64,000 nucleotides of DNA. Source: Paradevosia sp036499825 (GTDB lineage: Bacteria; Pseudomonadota; Alphaproteobacteria; Rhizobiales; Devosiaceae). The translations under genes and the position numbers were made by a program. Below are positions 57,251 to 64,000 of the stretch, piece by piece. The DNA is taken from the NCBI GenBank assembly GCA_036499825.1, contig DASYCZ010000035.1, positions 1 through 64,000 of the forward strand, written 5' to 3'. The notes under the pieces are model-generated. The model was given only the letters and a program-made list of their open reading frames with translations, was not told the DNA's origin and searched no databases. Within the stretch, counting starts at the first letter, position 1, and each line of letters starts with the position of its first letter.

Positions 57251-60169
57251 GTGAATATGATTTCGAGGATCGAGGGCGATCGCACTGCGGCTGGCAAGCG
57301 GGTGGCGGCGCGCCTCAAGGGCACCATCGCCGATAAGTGGATCATGACGGATCCGCTTTATACCTATGCGTATTCGGGCGATGCGAGTTCCTACCGGCTG
57401 ATCCCGGCCGTGGTCGTCATCATCAATACCGAAGACGACGTGCGCGCCGTGCTGCAGGCCGCCCGTGCCGAAAACCTGCCCGTCACCTTCCGTGCCGCCG
57501 GCACCTCGCTTTCCGGCCAGGCCGTCACCGATGGCGTCCTCGCCGTCCTGGGCGATGGCTGGCGCAAGCTCAGCATTCTCGATGCGGGCGACCAGATCGT
57601 CCTTGGGCCCTCCATCATCGTGGCCAATGCCAACAAGGCGCTGAAGCCGCTCAACCGCAAGATCGGCCCCGATCCGGCGAGCCAGGCGACCTGCAAGATC
57701 GGCGGTGTCGTCAACAACAACTCCTCCGGCATGTGCTGCGGTGTCGCCCAGAACACCTATCATACCATGGCGCGCCTGCGTGTCATGCTGACCGACGGCA
57801 CCGTGCTCGACAGCGGCGACGAAGCCTCGCGCGAGGCGTTCCGCCAGAAGCGCCCCGACCTGCTTGCGGCGCTGCACGATTTGCACCACCAGGTCGAGAG
57901 CAATGCCGAGCTCGTCGCGCTCATTCGCCGCAAATACAAGATCAAGAACACCGTTGGCTATTCGCTCAACGCCCTGCTCGACTACCACGACCCCATCGAT
58001 ATCCTCATCCACCTGATCGTGGGATCGGAGGGCACGCTCGGTTTCGTCTCCGAAGTCACCTACAACACGGTGCCCGAGCATCCGTTCAAATCCACCGCAC
58101 TGGTGCCCTTCCCCGATCCGCAATCGGCGGGCCGGGCCATCATCAAGCTGTCCAATGGCGGCGTGCAGGTAACGACCGGCGTTACGGCCGCCGAATATAT
58201 CGAGCGGCGGGCGCTGCAGACCGTCGAGCATCTGGCCCCGATGGCGCCGCTGCTGCCGTTCCTGACCGAAAATTCGCCTGCCGTCTTGATCGACGTCACT
58301 GCCCCCACCGCCGAGGAGCTGGAGGTCGAGGTCAAAAAAGCAGTGGCCCTGCTGGCCAGCGAGGGCGCCACCAATATCGATTTTTCGACCGACGAGGACC
58401 GCTCGCACGCCCTGTGGGATATCCGCAAGGGCTTCTTCACCTCCGGCGGCGCGGCGCGCCCCAAGGGCACCTCCATGCTCACCGAGGACGTGGCGGCGCC
58501 GATCGACCGGCTGGCCGAGTTCGTCATCGACATGCGCCAGCTGCTCGACCGCCACGGCTATGAGGACGCCATCATCTTCGGCCACGCCCTGGCCGGCAAT
58601 CTTCACTTCCAGATGAGCGACGACTTCTCGCAGCCCGGCTCCGACAAGAAGTTCGACATTTTCTCCAAGGAGCTTTCCGAGCTGGTATCGATCCGCTACC
58701 AGGGCTCGCTCAAGGCCGAGCACGGCACCGGCCGCGCCATTGCGCCCTTCGTCGAGGCCGAGTGGGGCCGCACCGCCTATGAGCTGATGCAGCGCATCAA
58801 GCTGCTGTTCGATCCCGAAGGCCTGCTCAACCCCGGGGTGCTGATCAACGCCGATCCGGAAGTGCACATCAAGCATCTCAAGACCATGCCGCTGGCCGAT
58901 CCGCTCGTCGACATGTGCATTGAGTGCGGTTTCTGCGAGCCGGCCTGCCCCAGCCATCACATGACGCTGTCGCCCCGCCAGCGCATCGCCGTCACCCGCG
59001 AGCGCGAAAGGCTGCGCCGCAGCGGCGAGGACCCCGAACGCCTCAAGGCGCTCGACGAAGGATTCCAGTTCGCCGGCCTCGACACCTGCGCCGCCTGCAA
59101 TCTCTGCTCGCTGCGGTGCCCCGTCGGCATCGAGACTGGCACCATGGTTTTGGGCCAGCGCGCCGACCGCCGTGGCGGCCAGGCCGATTCCGTCGCCCAT
59201 TGGGCCGCCGGGCACACCGGCTTCATCGAAGGCTTCATGCGCACCGGCGTCGGCATGCAGACCCTGGCGCGCAATATCGTGGGTGACGCGGTGGTCGACA
59301 CCATGTCGGATACGGCCCGCAAGCTCTCCGGCAACCGCATTCCGCGGGTCTCGCGCGCCCTCACCAGGGGTCCGGGCGTGCCCAAGGCCGAAGCCGCGCC
59401 GAACCTTCACCAAAATCCCAAGCGTGATGGCTTCCCAGTCTCCATCGCCAAGGCCGCGGATAACCGCATCGTCTATTTCCCCTCCTGCGCGACGCGCATG
59501 TTCGGGGCGCCCGATAAGGTGCCCGGCACCGACCTCAAGCTGCTGCCCACCACCGAGGCCATGGTGGCGCTGCTGCGGCGCGCCGGCTACGAGCCGATCG
59601 TGCCCGAGCATCTGGAAGGCCAGTGCTGCGGCCAGCCGTTCCTCTCCAAGGGTTTTCCCGAGGAATCCAAACGCGTCGGCGGCGCGCTTGACAAGAACCT
59701 TGCCGCGCTCTCCAGCGCGGGCGCCATTCCGGTGGTGACCGACGCCTCGACTTGCGCCAAGCACCTCAACGAGCATGAGGAGACCCCGGTGCTCGACAGC
59801 GCCGAGTTCCTGCTCACGCATGTGCTGCCCCGGCTCAAGGTGACCAGGCCTCTGCCGGTGGTCGCGGTGCATCACAACTGCTCGGCGCAGCGGCTGAAGG
59901 AACAGCCGGCGACGGAAGCCCTGGCGGCCGCCATGGCCGACAACATCGCCGTCATGTCCTCCGTCACCTGCTGCGGTTATGCGGGCGACAAGGGCCTGTT
60001 CATCCCCGAACTCAACGCCCATGCGACGCGCTTCGCCAGGAACGACATACCGGACAACTGCACCATCGGCGTCTCGACGGTATCGACCTGCGCATCTGGC
60101 CTTACGGAACGTGCCGGCATCCCGTTCGTGTCGCTGGCCAGCCTGCTCGAAGCGGTCAGCAGGCCTTGA
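57251..60169 (+). CDS. FAD-binding and 4Fe-4S oxidoreductase (D-2-hydroxyacid dehydrogenase, YdiJ-like)
   Basis: A 972-residue protein joining a GlcD/FAD_binding_4 flavin domain, a FAD-oxidase C domain, a bis-4Fe-4S ferredoxin and two CCG modules. PVTFRAAGTSLSGQAVTDGVL is the FAD loop; CIECGFCEPACPS and CAACNLCSLRCPVG are cluster sites; CCGQPFLSKG and CCGYAG are the CCG motifs. This layout fits D-2-hydroxyglutarate dehydrogenase or D-lactate dehydrogenase of the YdiJ type, oxidising a 2-hydroxy acid and passing electrons to the quinone pool or a cytochrome. I favour GTG 57251 because GGAG lies eight bases upstream; GTG 57242 and ATG 57257 are alternatives. Its TGA shares one base with the next start. 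Confidence 0.88.
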   Translation: MNMISRIEGDRTAAGKRVAARLKGTIADKWIMTDPLYTYAYSGDASSYRLIPAVVVIINTEDDVRAVLQAARAENLPVTFRAAGTSLSGQAVTDGVLAVLGDGWRKLSILDAGDQIVLGPSIIVANANKALKPLNRKIGPDPASQATCKIGGVVNNNSSGMCCGVAQNTYHTMARLRVMLTDGTVLDSGDEASREAFRQKRPDLLAALHDLHHQVESNAELVALIRRKYKIKNTVGYSLNALLDYHDPIDILIHLIVGSEGTLGFVSEVTYNTVPEHPFKSTALVPFPDPQSAGRAIIKLSNGGVQVTTGVTAAEYIERRALQTVEHLAPMAPLLPFLTENSPAVLIDVTAPTAEELEVEVKKAVALLASEGATNIDFSTDEDRSHALWDIRKGFFTSGGAARPKGTSMLTEDVAAPIDRLAEFVIDMRQLLDRHGYEDAIIFGHALAGNLHFQMSDDFSQPGSDKKFDIFSKELSELVSIRYQGSLKAEHGTGRAIAPFVEAEWGRTAYELMQRIKLLFDPEGLLNPGVLINADPEVHIKHLKTMPLADPLVDMCIECGFCEPACPSHHMTLSPRQRIAVTRERERLRRSGEDPERLKALDEGFQFAGLDTCAACNLCSLRCPVGIETGTMVLGQRADRRGGQADSVAHWAAGHTGFIEGFMRTGVGMQTLARNIVGDAVVDTMSDTARKLSGNRIPRVSRALTRGPGVPKAEAAPNLHQNPKRDGFPVSIAKAADNRIVYFPSCATRMFGAPDKVPGTDLKLLPTTEAMVALLRRAGYEPIVPEHLEGQCCGQPFLSKGFPEESKRVGGALDKNLAALSSAGAIPVVTDASTCAKHLNEHEETPVLDSAEFLLTHVLPRLKVTRPLPVVAVHHNCSAQRLKEQPATEALAAAMADNIAVMSSVTCCGYAGDKGLFIPELNAHATRFARNDIPDNCTIGVSTVSTCASGLTERAGIPFVSLASLLEAVSRP

Positions 60170-61362
60170 TGCCGGCAGTCGCCATCACCGGCCTCGGCCA
60201 GCGCGGTGAAGGCGTGGCCGAGGTCGACGGCAAGCGCCTCTATGTTCCGCTGACCCTGCCGGGAGATCGCGCCGAGATCGCCATCGAGGGTGACCGCGGC
60301 AGCCTAGTGACGCTGCTGGAGGAAGGCCCCGGCCGGACGCAGCCTTTCTGCCCGCATTTCGGCGAGTGCGGCGGCTGCCAGTTGCAACATATGGATGCCG
60401 GCTCCTACACCGCCTTCAAACAGGGGCTGGTCGAAACGCCGCTGCGCTTTGCCGGCATCGAGATCGCCATCGATCCGCTCGTCGACGCCAAGGGCACCGG
60501 CCGGCGGCGGGCGACCCTTCATGCACGGCGCGAAGGCAGCGGCTTCATGCATATGCGCAGCCATCAGGTGCACGACCTCGACCGCTGCCCCATCCTGGTG
60601 CCGGCCCTGGCCAAAGCCGCCGAAATCGCCCGCGGCGCCTTCGCGGCCATCGGCGAATGCGATGTGAGCCTGACCGCGACGCTGACCGGCATCGACGTCG
60701 CCATCCGCGCCGAGAAGAAGGGACTGAAAGCCACGCGGCTGACGCCACTGGCGCAGCGCTTCGACCTGGCGCGCCTCACCCTCAATGGCGACATGCTGCT
60801 GCAGAACCGCCAGCCGCTGGTGCAGATGGGCAAGGCCCAGGTGCCGCTGCCGAGCGGCAGCTTCCTGCAGGCAACCGAGGCGGCGGAGGAAACCCTTGCC
60901 GCACTGGTGCTGGCCCCGCTGAAAGGCGCCAGATCGGTCGCCGACCTCTTTTGCGGCGCCGGCCCGTTCGCCCTGCGTATCGCCGAGGGCGCCAGGGTCC
61001 TCGCCGCCGATAGCGACAAGGCCGGCATCGCGGCGCTGGCCCAGGCCCACCGGCAGACCCAGGGCCTCAAGGTGATTACCGCGCAGGTGCGCGATCTCTT
61101 TCGCGAACCGCTGACGATTTTTGAACTCAACGGCATCGATGCCGTGGTCTTCGATCCGCCGCGCGCTGGCGCCGAGGCGCAGACCCGCGAACTCGCCAGG
61201 TCGAAAATCAAGACCGTGGTGGCGGTCTCCTGTGACCCCAAGACATTTGCACGCGATGCTGCCATTCTGATCGCCGGCGGTTATCGCCTCGAGCGCCTGA
61301 CTCCCGTCGACCAGTTCGCCTGGTCGGCCCATGTCGAACTGGTCGGGGTGTTCCGGCGCTAG
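60169..61362 (+). CDS. 23S rRNA m5U methyltransferase, TrmA/RlmC/RlmD family
   Basis: A 397-residue SAM-dependent enzyme with a TRAM domain at the N-terminus (VAEVDGKRLYVPLTLPGDRAEI), 4Fe-4S cysteines in CPHFGECGGCQ plus RCPILVP, catalytic base region LFCGAGPFAL, and the C5-methylation pair: DPPRAG and VSCDPKTFARD (nucleophile cysteine). RlmD-like in layout; which uridine it modifies (1939 or 747) is not decided. ATG overlaps the previous stop by one base (TGATG). The stop TAG lies at the left edge of a repeat remnant. Confidence 0.87.
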   Translation: MPAVAITGLGQRGEGVAEVDGKRLYVPLTLPGDRAEIAIEGDRGSLVTLLEEGPGRTQPFCPHFGECGGCQLQHMDAGSYTAFKQGLVETPLRFAGIEIAIDPLVDAKGTGRRRATLHARREGSGFMHMRSHQVHDLDRCPILVPALAKAAEIARGAFAAIGECDVSLTATLTGIDVAIRAEKKGLKATRLTPLAQRFDLARLTLNGDMLLQNRQPLVQMGKAQVPLPSGSFLQATEAAEETLAALVLAPLKGARSVADLFCGAGPFALRIAEGARVLAADSDKAGIAALAQAHRQTQGLKVITAQVRDLFREPLTIFELNGIDAVVFDPPRAGAEAQTRELARSKIKTVVAVSCDPKTFARDAAILIAGGYRLERLTPVDQFAWSAHVELVGVFRR

Positions 61363-61390
61363 AGCGTTTTCAGCGGACGAACACTCAAAA
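61359..61390 (+). repeat. RIME-like repeat remnant
   Basis: CTAGAGCGTTTTCAG is exact to the start of the full repeat, then the sequence diverges (CGGACGAACACTC). It supplies the stop codon of the methyltransferase gene and lies before the Gfo/Idh gene. Confidence 0.5.
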
Positions 61391-61400
61391 GGGGGAAACG

Positions 61401-62357
61401 ATGGCTCAACTGCGGCTGGGGATGATCGGCACCGGCAAGTTTGCCGCAAGGCACCTGGGGCTGTTGGCCGAAACCGACCCCGACGTCACGGTCGTTGCGC
61501 ATCTGGGCCGTCATGCCGACAACGCAACGGCTGCCGCCGCCCGCTTCGGCGGCAAGGCTTACGCCGATCTCGATAGCTTCATCAGCGAAGGCCGCCCCGA
61601 TGCGGTGATCATGACCGTGCCGCCGGCCGCGCATGGCGCCACCGAACTGGCGCTGGCCAAGGCCCGTATTCCGTTTCTGGTCGAAAAGCCAGTCGGGCTC
61701 GATCTCACAACCATCGGCACGATCGCCGAGGCCATCGACAGGGCCGGCATGCCCGTCGCCATCGGCTTCAACTGGCGCGCCGCCGATTTCCTGCCGGCAC
61801 TGCGCGAAGAACTGCTCCTCCATACGCCGCGCATGCTGATGGGTCGCTGGCACGGCGGCACGCCCGATACGCCCTGGTGGCGGATGGAGGCGCTGAGCGG
61901 CGGCCAGTTCGTCGAACAGGCCATCCACATCGTCGACCTGGCCCGGGCCCTGGTGGGCGATGCCGAACTCTTGGGCGCCACCGGCAGCAGGGCGCCCCTG
62001 CCAGACTATGCGGATGGCGATGTCTCCGGGGCCGGCGCGGCGCTCGTTCGCTTCCGGACCGGCGCTCCGGGCGTCTTCACCGCCACGTGCCTGTTGCCCA
62101 ATATGGGTGGCGCCGACCTGACGCTGATCGCCGACAAGGCGCAGATCGTCGTCAGGCAGCATGGCTTCACGGTCGAGGCCGATGGCGAAACCATCGAGCA
62201 CAAGGCCGAGGAAAGCGCCTATGTGCGCCAGAACCGGGCGTTCTTCGCCGCCGTGCGCTCGGGCAATGCCACGGGGCTTTTCTGCACCTATGCGGATGGC
62301 CTGGGCACGCATGCGCTGTGCCTCGGCATTCGCGACGCCATAGCCGCACAGGCCTAG
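61401..62357 (+). CDS. Gfo/Idh/MocA-family oxidoreductase
   Basis: A 318-residue NAD(P)-dependent oxidoreductase. The Rossmann loop is LGMIGTGKFAARHLG; VEKPVGLDL (E-K-P) is the family catalytic lysine region; a C-terminal GFO_IDH beta domain carries GQFVEQAIHIVDLARALVG (D/H catalytic) and HNMG-type ends. Substrate is probably a sugar or inositol-like compound. GGGGGAAACG precedes ATG. Its TAG stop is the left edge of a RIME-like repeat. Confidence 0.88.
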   Translation: MAQLRLGMIGTGKFAARHLGLLAETDPDVTVVAHLGRHADNATAAAARFGGKAYADLDSFISEGRPDAVIMTVPPAAHGATELALAKARIPFLVEKPVGLDLTTIGTIAEAIDRAGMPVAIGFNWRAADFLPALREELLLHTPRMLMGRWHGGTPDTPWWRMEALSGGQFVEQAIHIVDLARALVGDAELLGATGSRAPLPDYADGDVSGAGAALVRFRTGAPGVFTATCLLPNMGGADLTLIADKAQIVVRQHGFTVEADGETIEHKAEESAYVRQNRAFFAAVRSGNATGLFCTYADGLGTHALCLGIRDAIAAQA

Positions 62358-62461
62358 GGCGTTTTCAGGAAAAGTGGATGCCACTTTTCCAACTCGAAAA
62401 CGCGGCAAAACAAAGACCTGGAGCGCTCGTTTTGTTGCAGTCAAAACGTGAAGCGCTCTAA
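62354..62461 (+). repeat. RIME-like intergenic repeat, copy F
   Basis: CTAGGGCGTTTTCAGGAAAAGTGGATGCCACTTTTCC, AACTCGAAAACGCGGC, AAAGACCTGGAGCGCTCG, TTTTGTTGCAGTCAAAACGTGAAGCGCTCTAA. The CTAG end contains the Gfo/Idh stop codon. The centre keeps the palindrome exactly as copy B does. Confidence 0.9.
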
Positions 62462-62541
62462 GCGCAGCCCCGGCTGACCCCTCCCTGATTCCGCTAAGCC
62501 GTTCCCAAATCGGAGTTATGACGCTCCGATTCAAAATTCGC

Positions 62542-62606
62542 TTGACTCAAAAACCAAATCCCGAACAAATCATCATAATAAAGAATACTGTTCCACAATA
62601 TGGAAC
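62542..62606 (+). promoter_or_regulatory. Promoter and IclR-like operator for the RraA-like operon
   Basis: TTGACT (62542-62547) with 17 bases then ACAAAT is a possible sigma70 promoter in an AT-rich patch. GTTCCA-CAATA-TGGAAC (62590-62606) is a perfect palindrome of the GTTCC/GGAAC kind bound by IclR-family regulators, lying downstream of the presumed start, as a repressor site would. Confidence 0.5.
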
Positions 62607-62626
62607 CAGACATCAGGGAGGAATGG

Positions 62627-63391
62627 GTGGCTGACGCAGCGACAAAATTGCGGACGGGTGAGGTATTGCGCCTGCGCCGGTTCTCGACGCCCACCGTCTA
62701 TAACGGTTGGGAACAGATCAGCCGGCATGACCGGCGCGACCTGGTCAACCGCGAGGACGTGCGCGATTTCATGCCGCAGTTCGGCCCCATGGTGGGCTAC
62801 GCCGTAACGCTCGTGTGCCAGCCCAGCAACCCCGATCACCTCGAACAGCACCCCGATGCGCCGGCGCGCTATCGCCAATATGTCGAGAGCCTGCCGGGTC
62901 CCAAAATCCTGGTGCTGCAGGATCTCGATGCCCCCAACGTCATCGGCACCTATATCGGCGAGGTCAATTCGAGCCTCCACCGGGCGCTGGGCTGCGTCGG
63001 CATACTCACCAATGGCGGCGTCCGCGACATCGATGAAATGACGTCGGTCGGCTTCAAGGCCATCGCCTCGCGCCTGTGCGTCGGCCATGCCTTCGCCTGG
63101 CCGGTGCGCTGGGGGTGCGATGTGGAGGTGTTCGGCTGCACGGTCAAATCCGGCCAGCTCATCCATGCCGACAAGCACGGCTTCCTGGTCATCCCCGAGG
63201 AAGACCAGAAGGCGGTGTTCGACGCCACGCTCTTCATGGACGGCAATGAGTGCGAGACCGTCATAGAGTCCAGCCAGATCCTGCGCGGCCAGACCATGGC
63301 CGAGACCCGTGCCCGACAGCTCGACGCCGAGCGCCGCTTCGGCGCCGCCGCCAGGCAGCAGTTCAACAAGAAAGGTGAGTGGTCCGCCTGA
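62627..63391 (+). CDS. RraA-like protein (possible 4-hydroxy-4-methyl-2-oxoglutarate aldolase)
   Basis: A 254-residue protein of the RraA / HMG-CHA aldolase fold, often misnamed dimethylmenaquinone methyltransferase. The active-site segment GILTNGGVRDIDEM holds the typical R-D pair, and GPKILVLQDLDAPNVIGTYIGEVNSSLHRALGCVG precedes it with the divalent metal glutamate region. In related proteins it cleaves 4-hydroxy-4-methyl-2-oxoglutarate or acts as oxaloacetate decarboxylase. GGAGG five bases before GTG 62627 decides that start; ATG 27 bases upstream would overlap the operator. It probably heads an operon with the ABC substrate-binding gene. Confidence 0.82.
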   Translation: MADAATKLRTGEVLRLRRFSTPTVYNGWEQISRHDRRDLVNREDVRDFMPQFGPMVGYAVTLVCQPSNPDHLEQHPDAPARYRQYVESLPGPKILVLQDLDAPNVIGTYIGEVNSSLHRALGCVGILTNGGVRDIDEMTSVGFKAIASRLCVGHAFAWPVRWGCDVEVFGCTVKSGQLIHADKHGFLVIPEEDQKAVFDATLFMDGNECETVIESSQILRGQTMAETRARQLDAERRFGAAARQQFNKKGEWSA

Positions 63392-63434
63392 AGTGACCAC
63401 CAAATGTCTTAAACGAAACCCATGGGAGGGGACC

Positions 63435-64000
63435 GTGAATAGACTTACCAGAACGATCGGTGGTTTGCTGTTCTGCGCCACCATCGCGGCCGGCCCGGCA
63501 CTGGCTCAAGAGAGCCAGGTCACGCTGGTCGACAATTTCCGCGCCTACAATCTCGACGACTACGAAAAAACCGGCAAGACCGTGCCCGACTTCACCCAGG
63601 CGCCGATGTTCGACGACCTGGTCAAGTCCGGCAAACTGCCGCCCTTGGCCGACCGCCTGCCCACTCGTTCCGACATCCAGGTGGAACAGCCGCGCGGCGA
63701 TATCGGCACTTATGGCGGCACCATCCGCTATAACGCCACCAACCCGCAGTCCTTCGGCAATATCGGCTATTCGGCCTCCGACGTGCACCTGGCCGGTTTC
63801 ACCACCAACTGGGAAATCGTCTACCCCGATATCGCCAAGTCCATCACCATGGCGGACGACAACATGTCGGCCACCGTCAAGCTGCGCCAGGGCATGAAGT
63901 GGAGCGACGGCACGCCGCTCACCGCCGACGACATTCTCTTCTACTTCCAGAAGGCCACCGGCGGCGACCTGCCGCCCCTGCCCGGCAATCTGATCGTGGG
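63435..64000 (+). CDS. Peptide-type ABC transporter substrate-binding protein (SBP_bac_5), 5' part
   Basis: The first 188 codons of a solute-binding protein; the gene runs off the window. The signal peptide is MNRLTRTIGGLLFCATIAAGPALAQ. The mature N-terminus has TYGGTIRYNATNPQSF, then LAGFTTNWEIVYPDIAKSITMADDNMSATVKLRQGMKWSDGTPLTADDILFYFQK, the KLR-GMKWSDG-P-TADD signature of cluster C (SBP_bac_5) proteins. GTG is preceded by GGGAGGGGACC. Ligand unknown; next to an RraA-like aldolase it may feed a carboxylate or oligosaccharide pathway. Confidence 0.85.
   Translation, partial: MNRLTRTIGGLLFCATIAAGPALAQESQVTLVDNFRAYNLDDYEKTGKTVPDFTQAPMFDDLVKSGKLPPLADRLPTRSDIQVEQPRGDIGTYGGTIRYNATNPQSFGNIGYSASDVHLAGFTTNWEIVYPDIAKSITMADDNMSATVKLRQGMKWSDGTPLTADDILFYFQKATGGDLPPLPGNLIV

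Overview
The window is a GC-rich chromosomal segment of an alphaproteobacterium, almost certainly order Hyphomicrobiales (Rhizobiales). The evidence is the gene order dapF-mtaB-ftsY-yciB, ccmABCDG next to acnA, and ffh-rpsP-rimM-trmD followed by rplS; an imuA-imuB-dnaE2 cassette with an alphaproteobacterial LexA box; RegB/RegA (ActS/ActR); two IalB-type proteins; and RIME-like intergenic repeats. A Devosia-like member is my best guess, but I cannot verify the genus. About 60 genes are packed closely on both strands, with many start/stop overlaps. I see no rRNA or tRNA gene, CRISPR array, IS element, prophage or replication origin.

Layout. 1-9.4 kb: two IalB-like exported proteins, rlmN, a GNAT enzyme, lysE-type exporter/rlmJ, argG, an SDR, typA and a DedA protein. 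9.4-20.7 kb: a candidate sigma54 promoter before a YggT gene, a conserved unknown gene, hppA (K+-independent type H+-pyrophosphatase), a decayed MerR-ATPase/GNAT pair carrying premature amber codons, a VOC protein, an MltB-type transglycosylase, a DHA2 efflux pump beside a chloramphenicol-phosphotransferase-like kinase, soluble ppa, a MarR regulator and phhB. 20.8-30.8 kb: the SOS mutagenesis operon imuA-imuB-dnaE2, and divergent from it four tandem family-8 glycosyltransferase genes joined by start/stop overlaps, then a TerB-domain gene. 31-41.4 kb: acnA, the cytochrome c maturation operon ccmABCDG, a PRC-barrel-like protein, and the overlapping operon dapF-mtaB-ftsY-yciB. 41.5-45 kb: an accessory module of two CelD-like acyltransferases and a cupin/JmjC-like protein between dapF and ffh. 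45.2-56.1 kb: ffh-rpsP-rimM-trmD, then an insertion separating trmD from rplS that holds a YgjP-like metallopeptidase, a DUF2852-like protein, RegB/RegA, a beta-CASP hydrolase and a copper-delivery operon. 56.2-64 kb: a YqjI-like PadR regulator with palindromic operators, a large FAD/Fe-S dehydrogenase with an RNA m5U methyltransferase, a Gfo/Idh oxidoreductase, an RraA-like protein with a possible IclR-type operator, and the start of a peptide-type ABC substrate-binding protein.

Two repeat families recur between genes. The first (~105 bp, RIME-like) has CTAG ends that supply, or directly abut, the stop codons of several neighbours. The second is a C/G-rich palindrome (CCTCCCC...GGGGAGG), twice present as long inverted pairs. 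The most noteworthy observations are the four-gene GT8 array, the sigma54 promoter with upstream palindromes, the hairpin-rich ffh leader, the CelD/cupin module, the amber-interrupted MerR-ATPase gene, and the repeats that act as gene ends.
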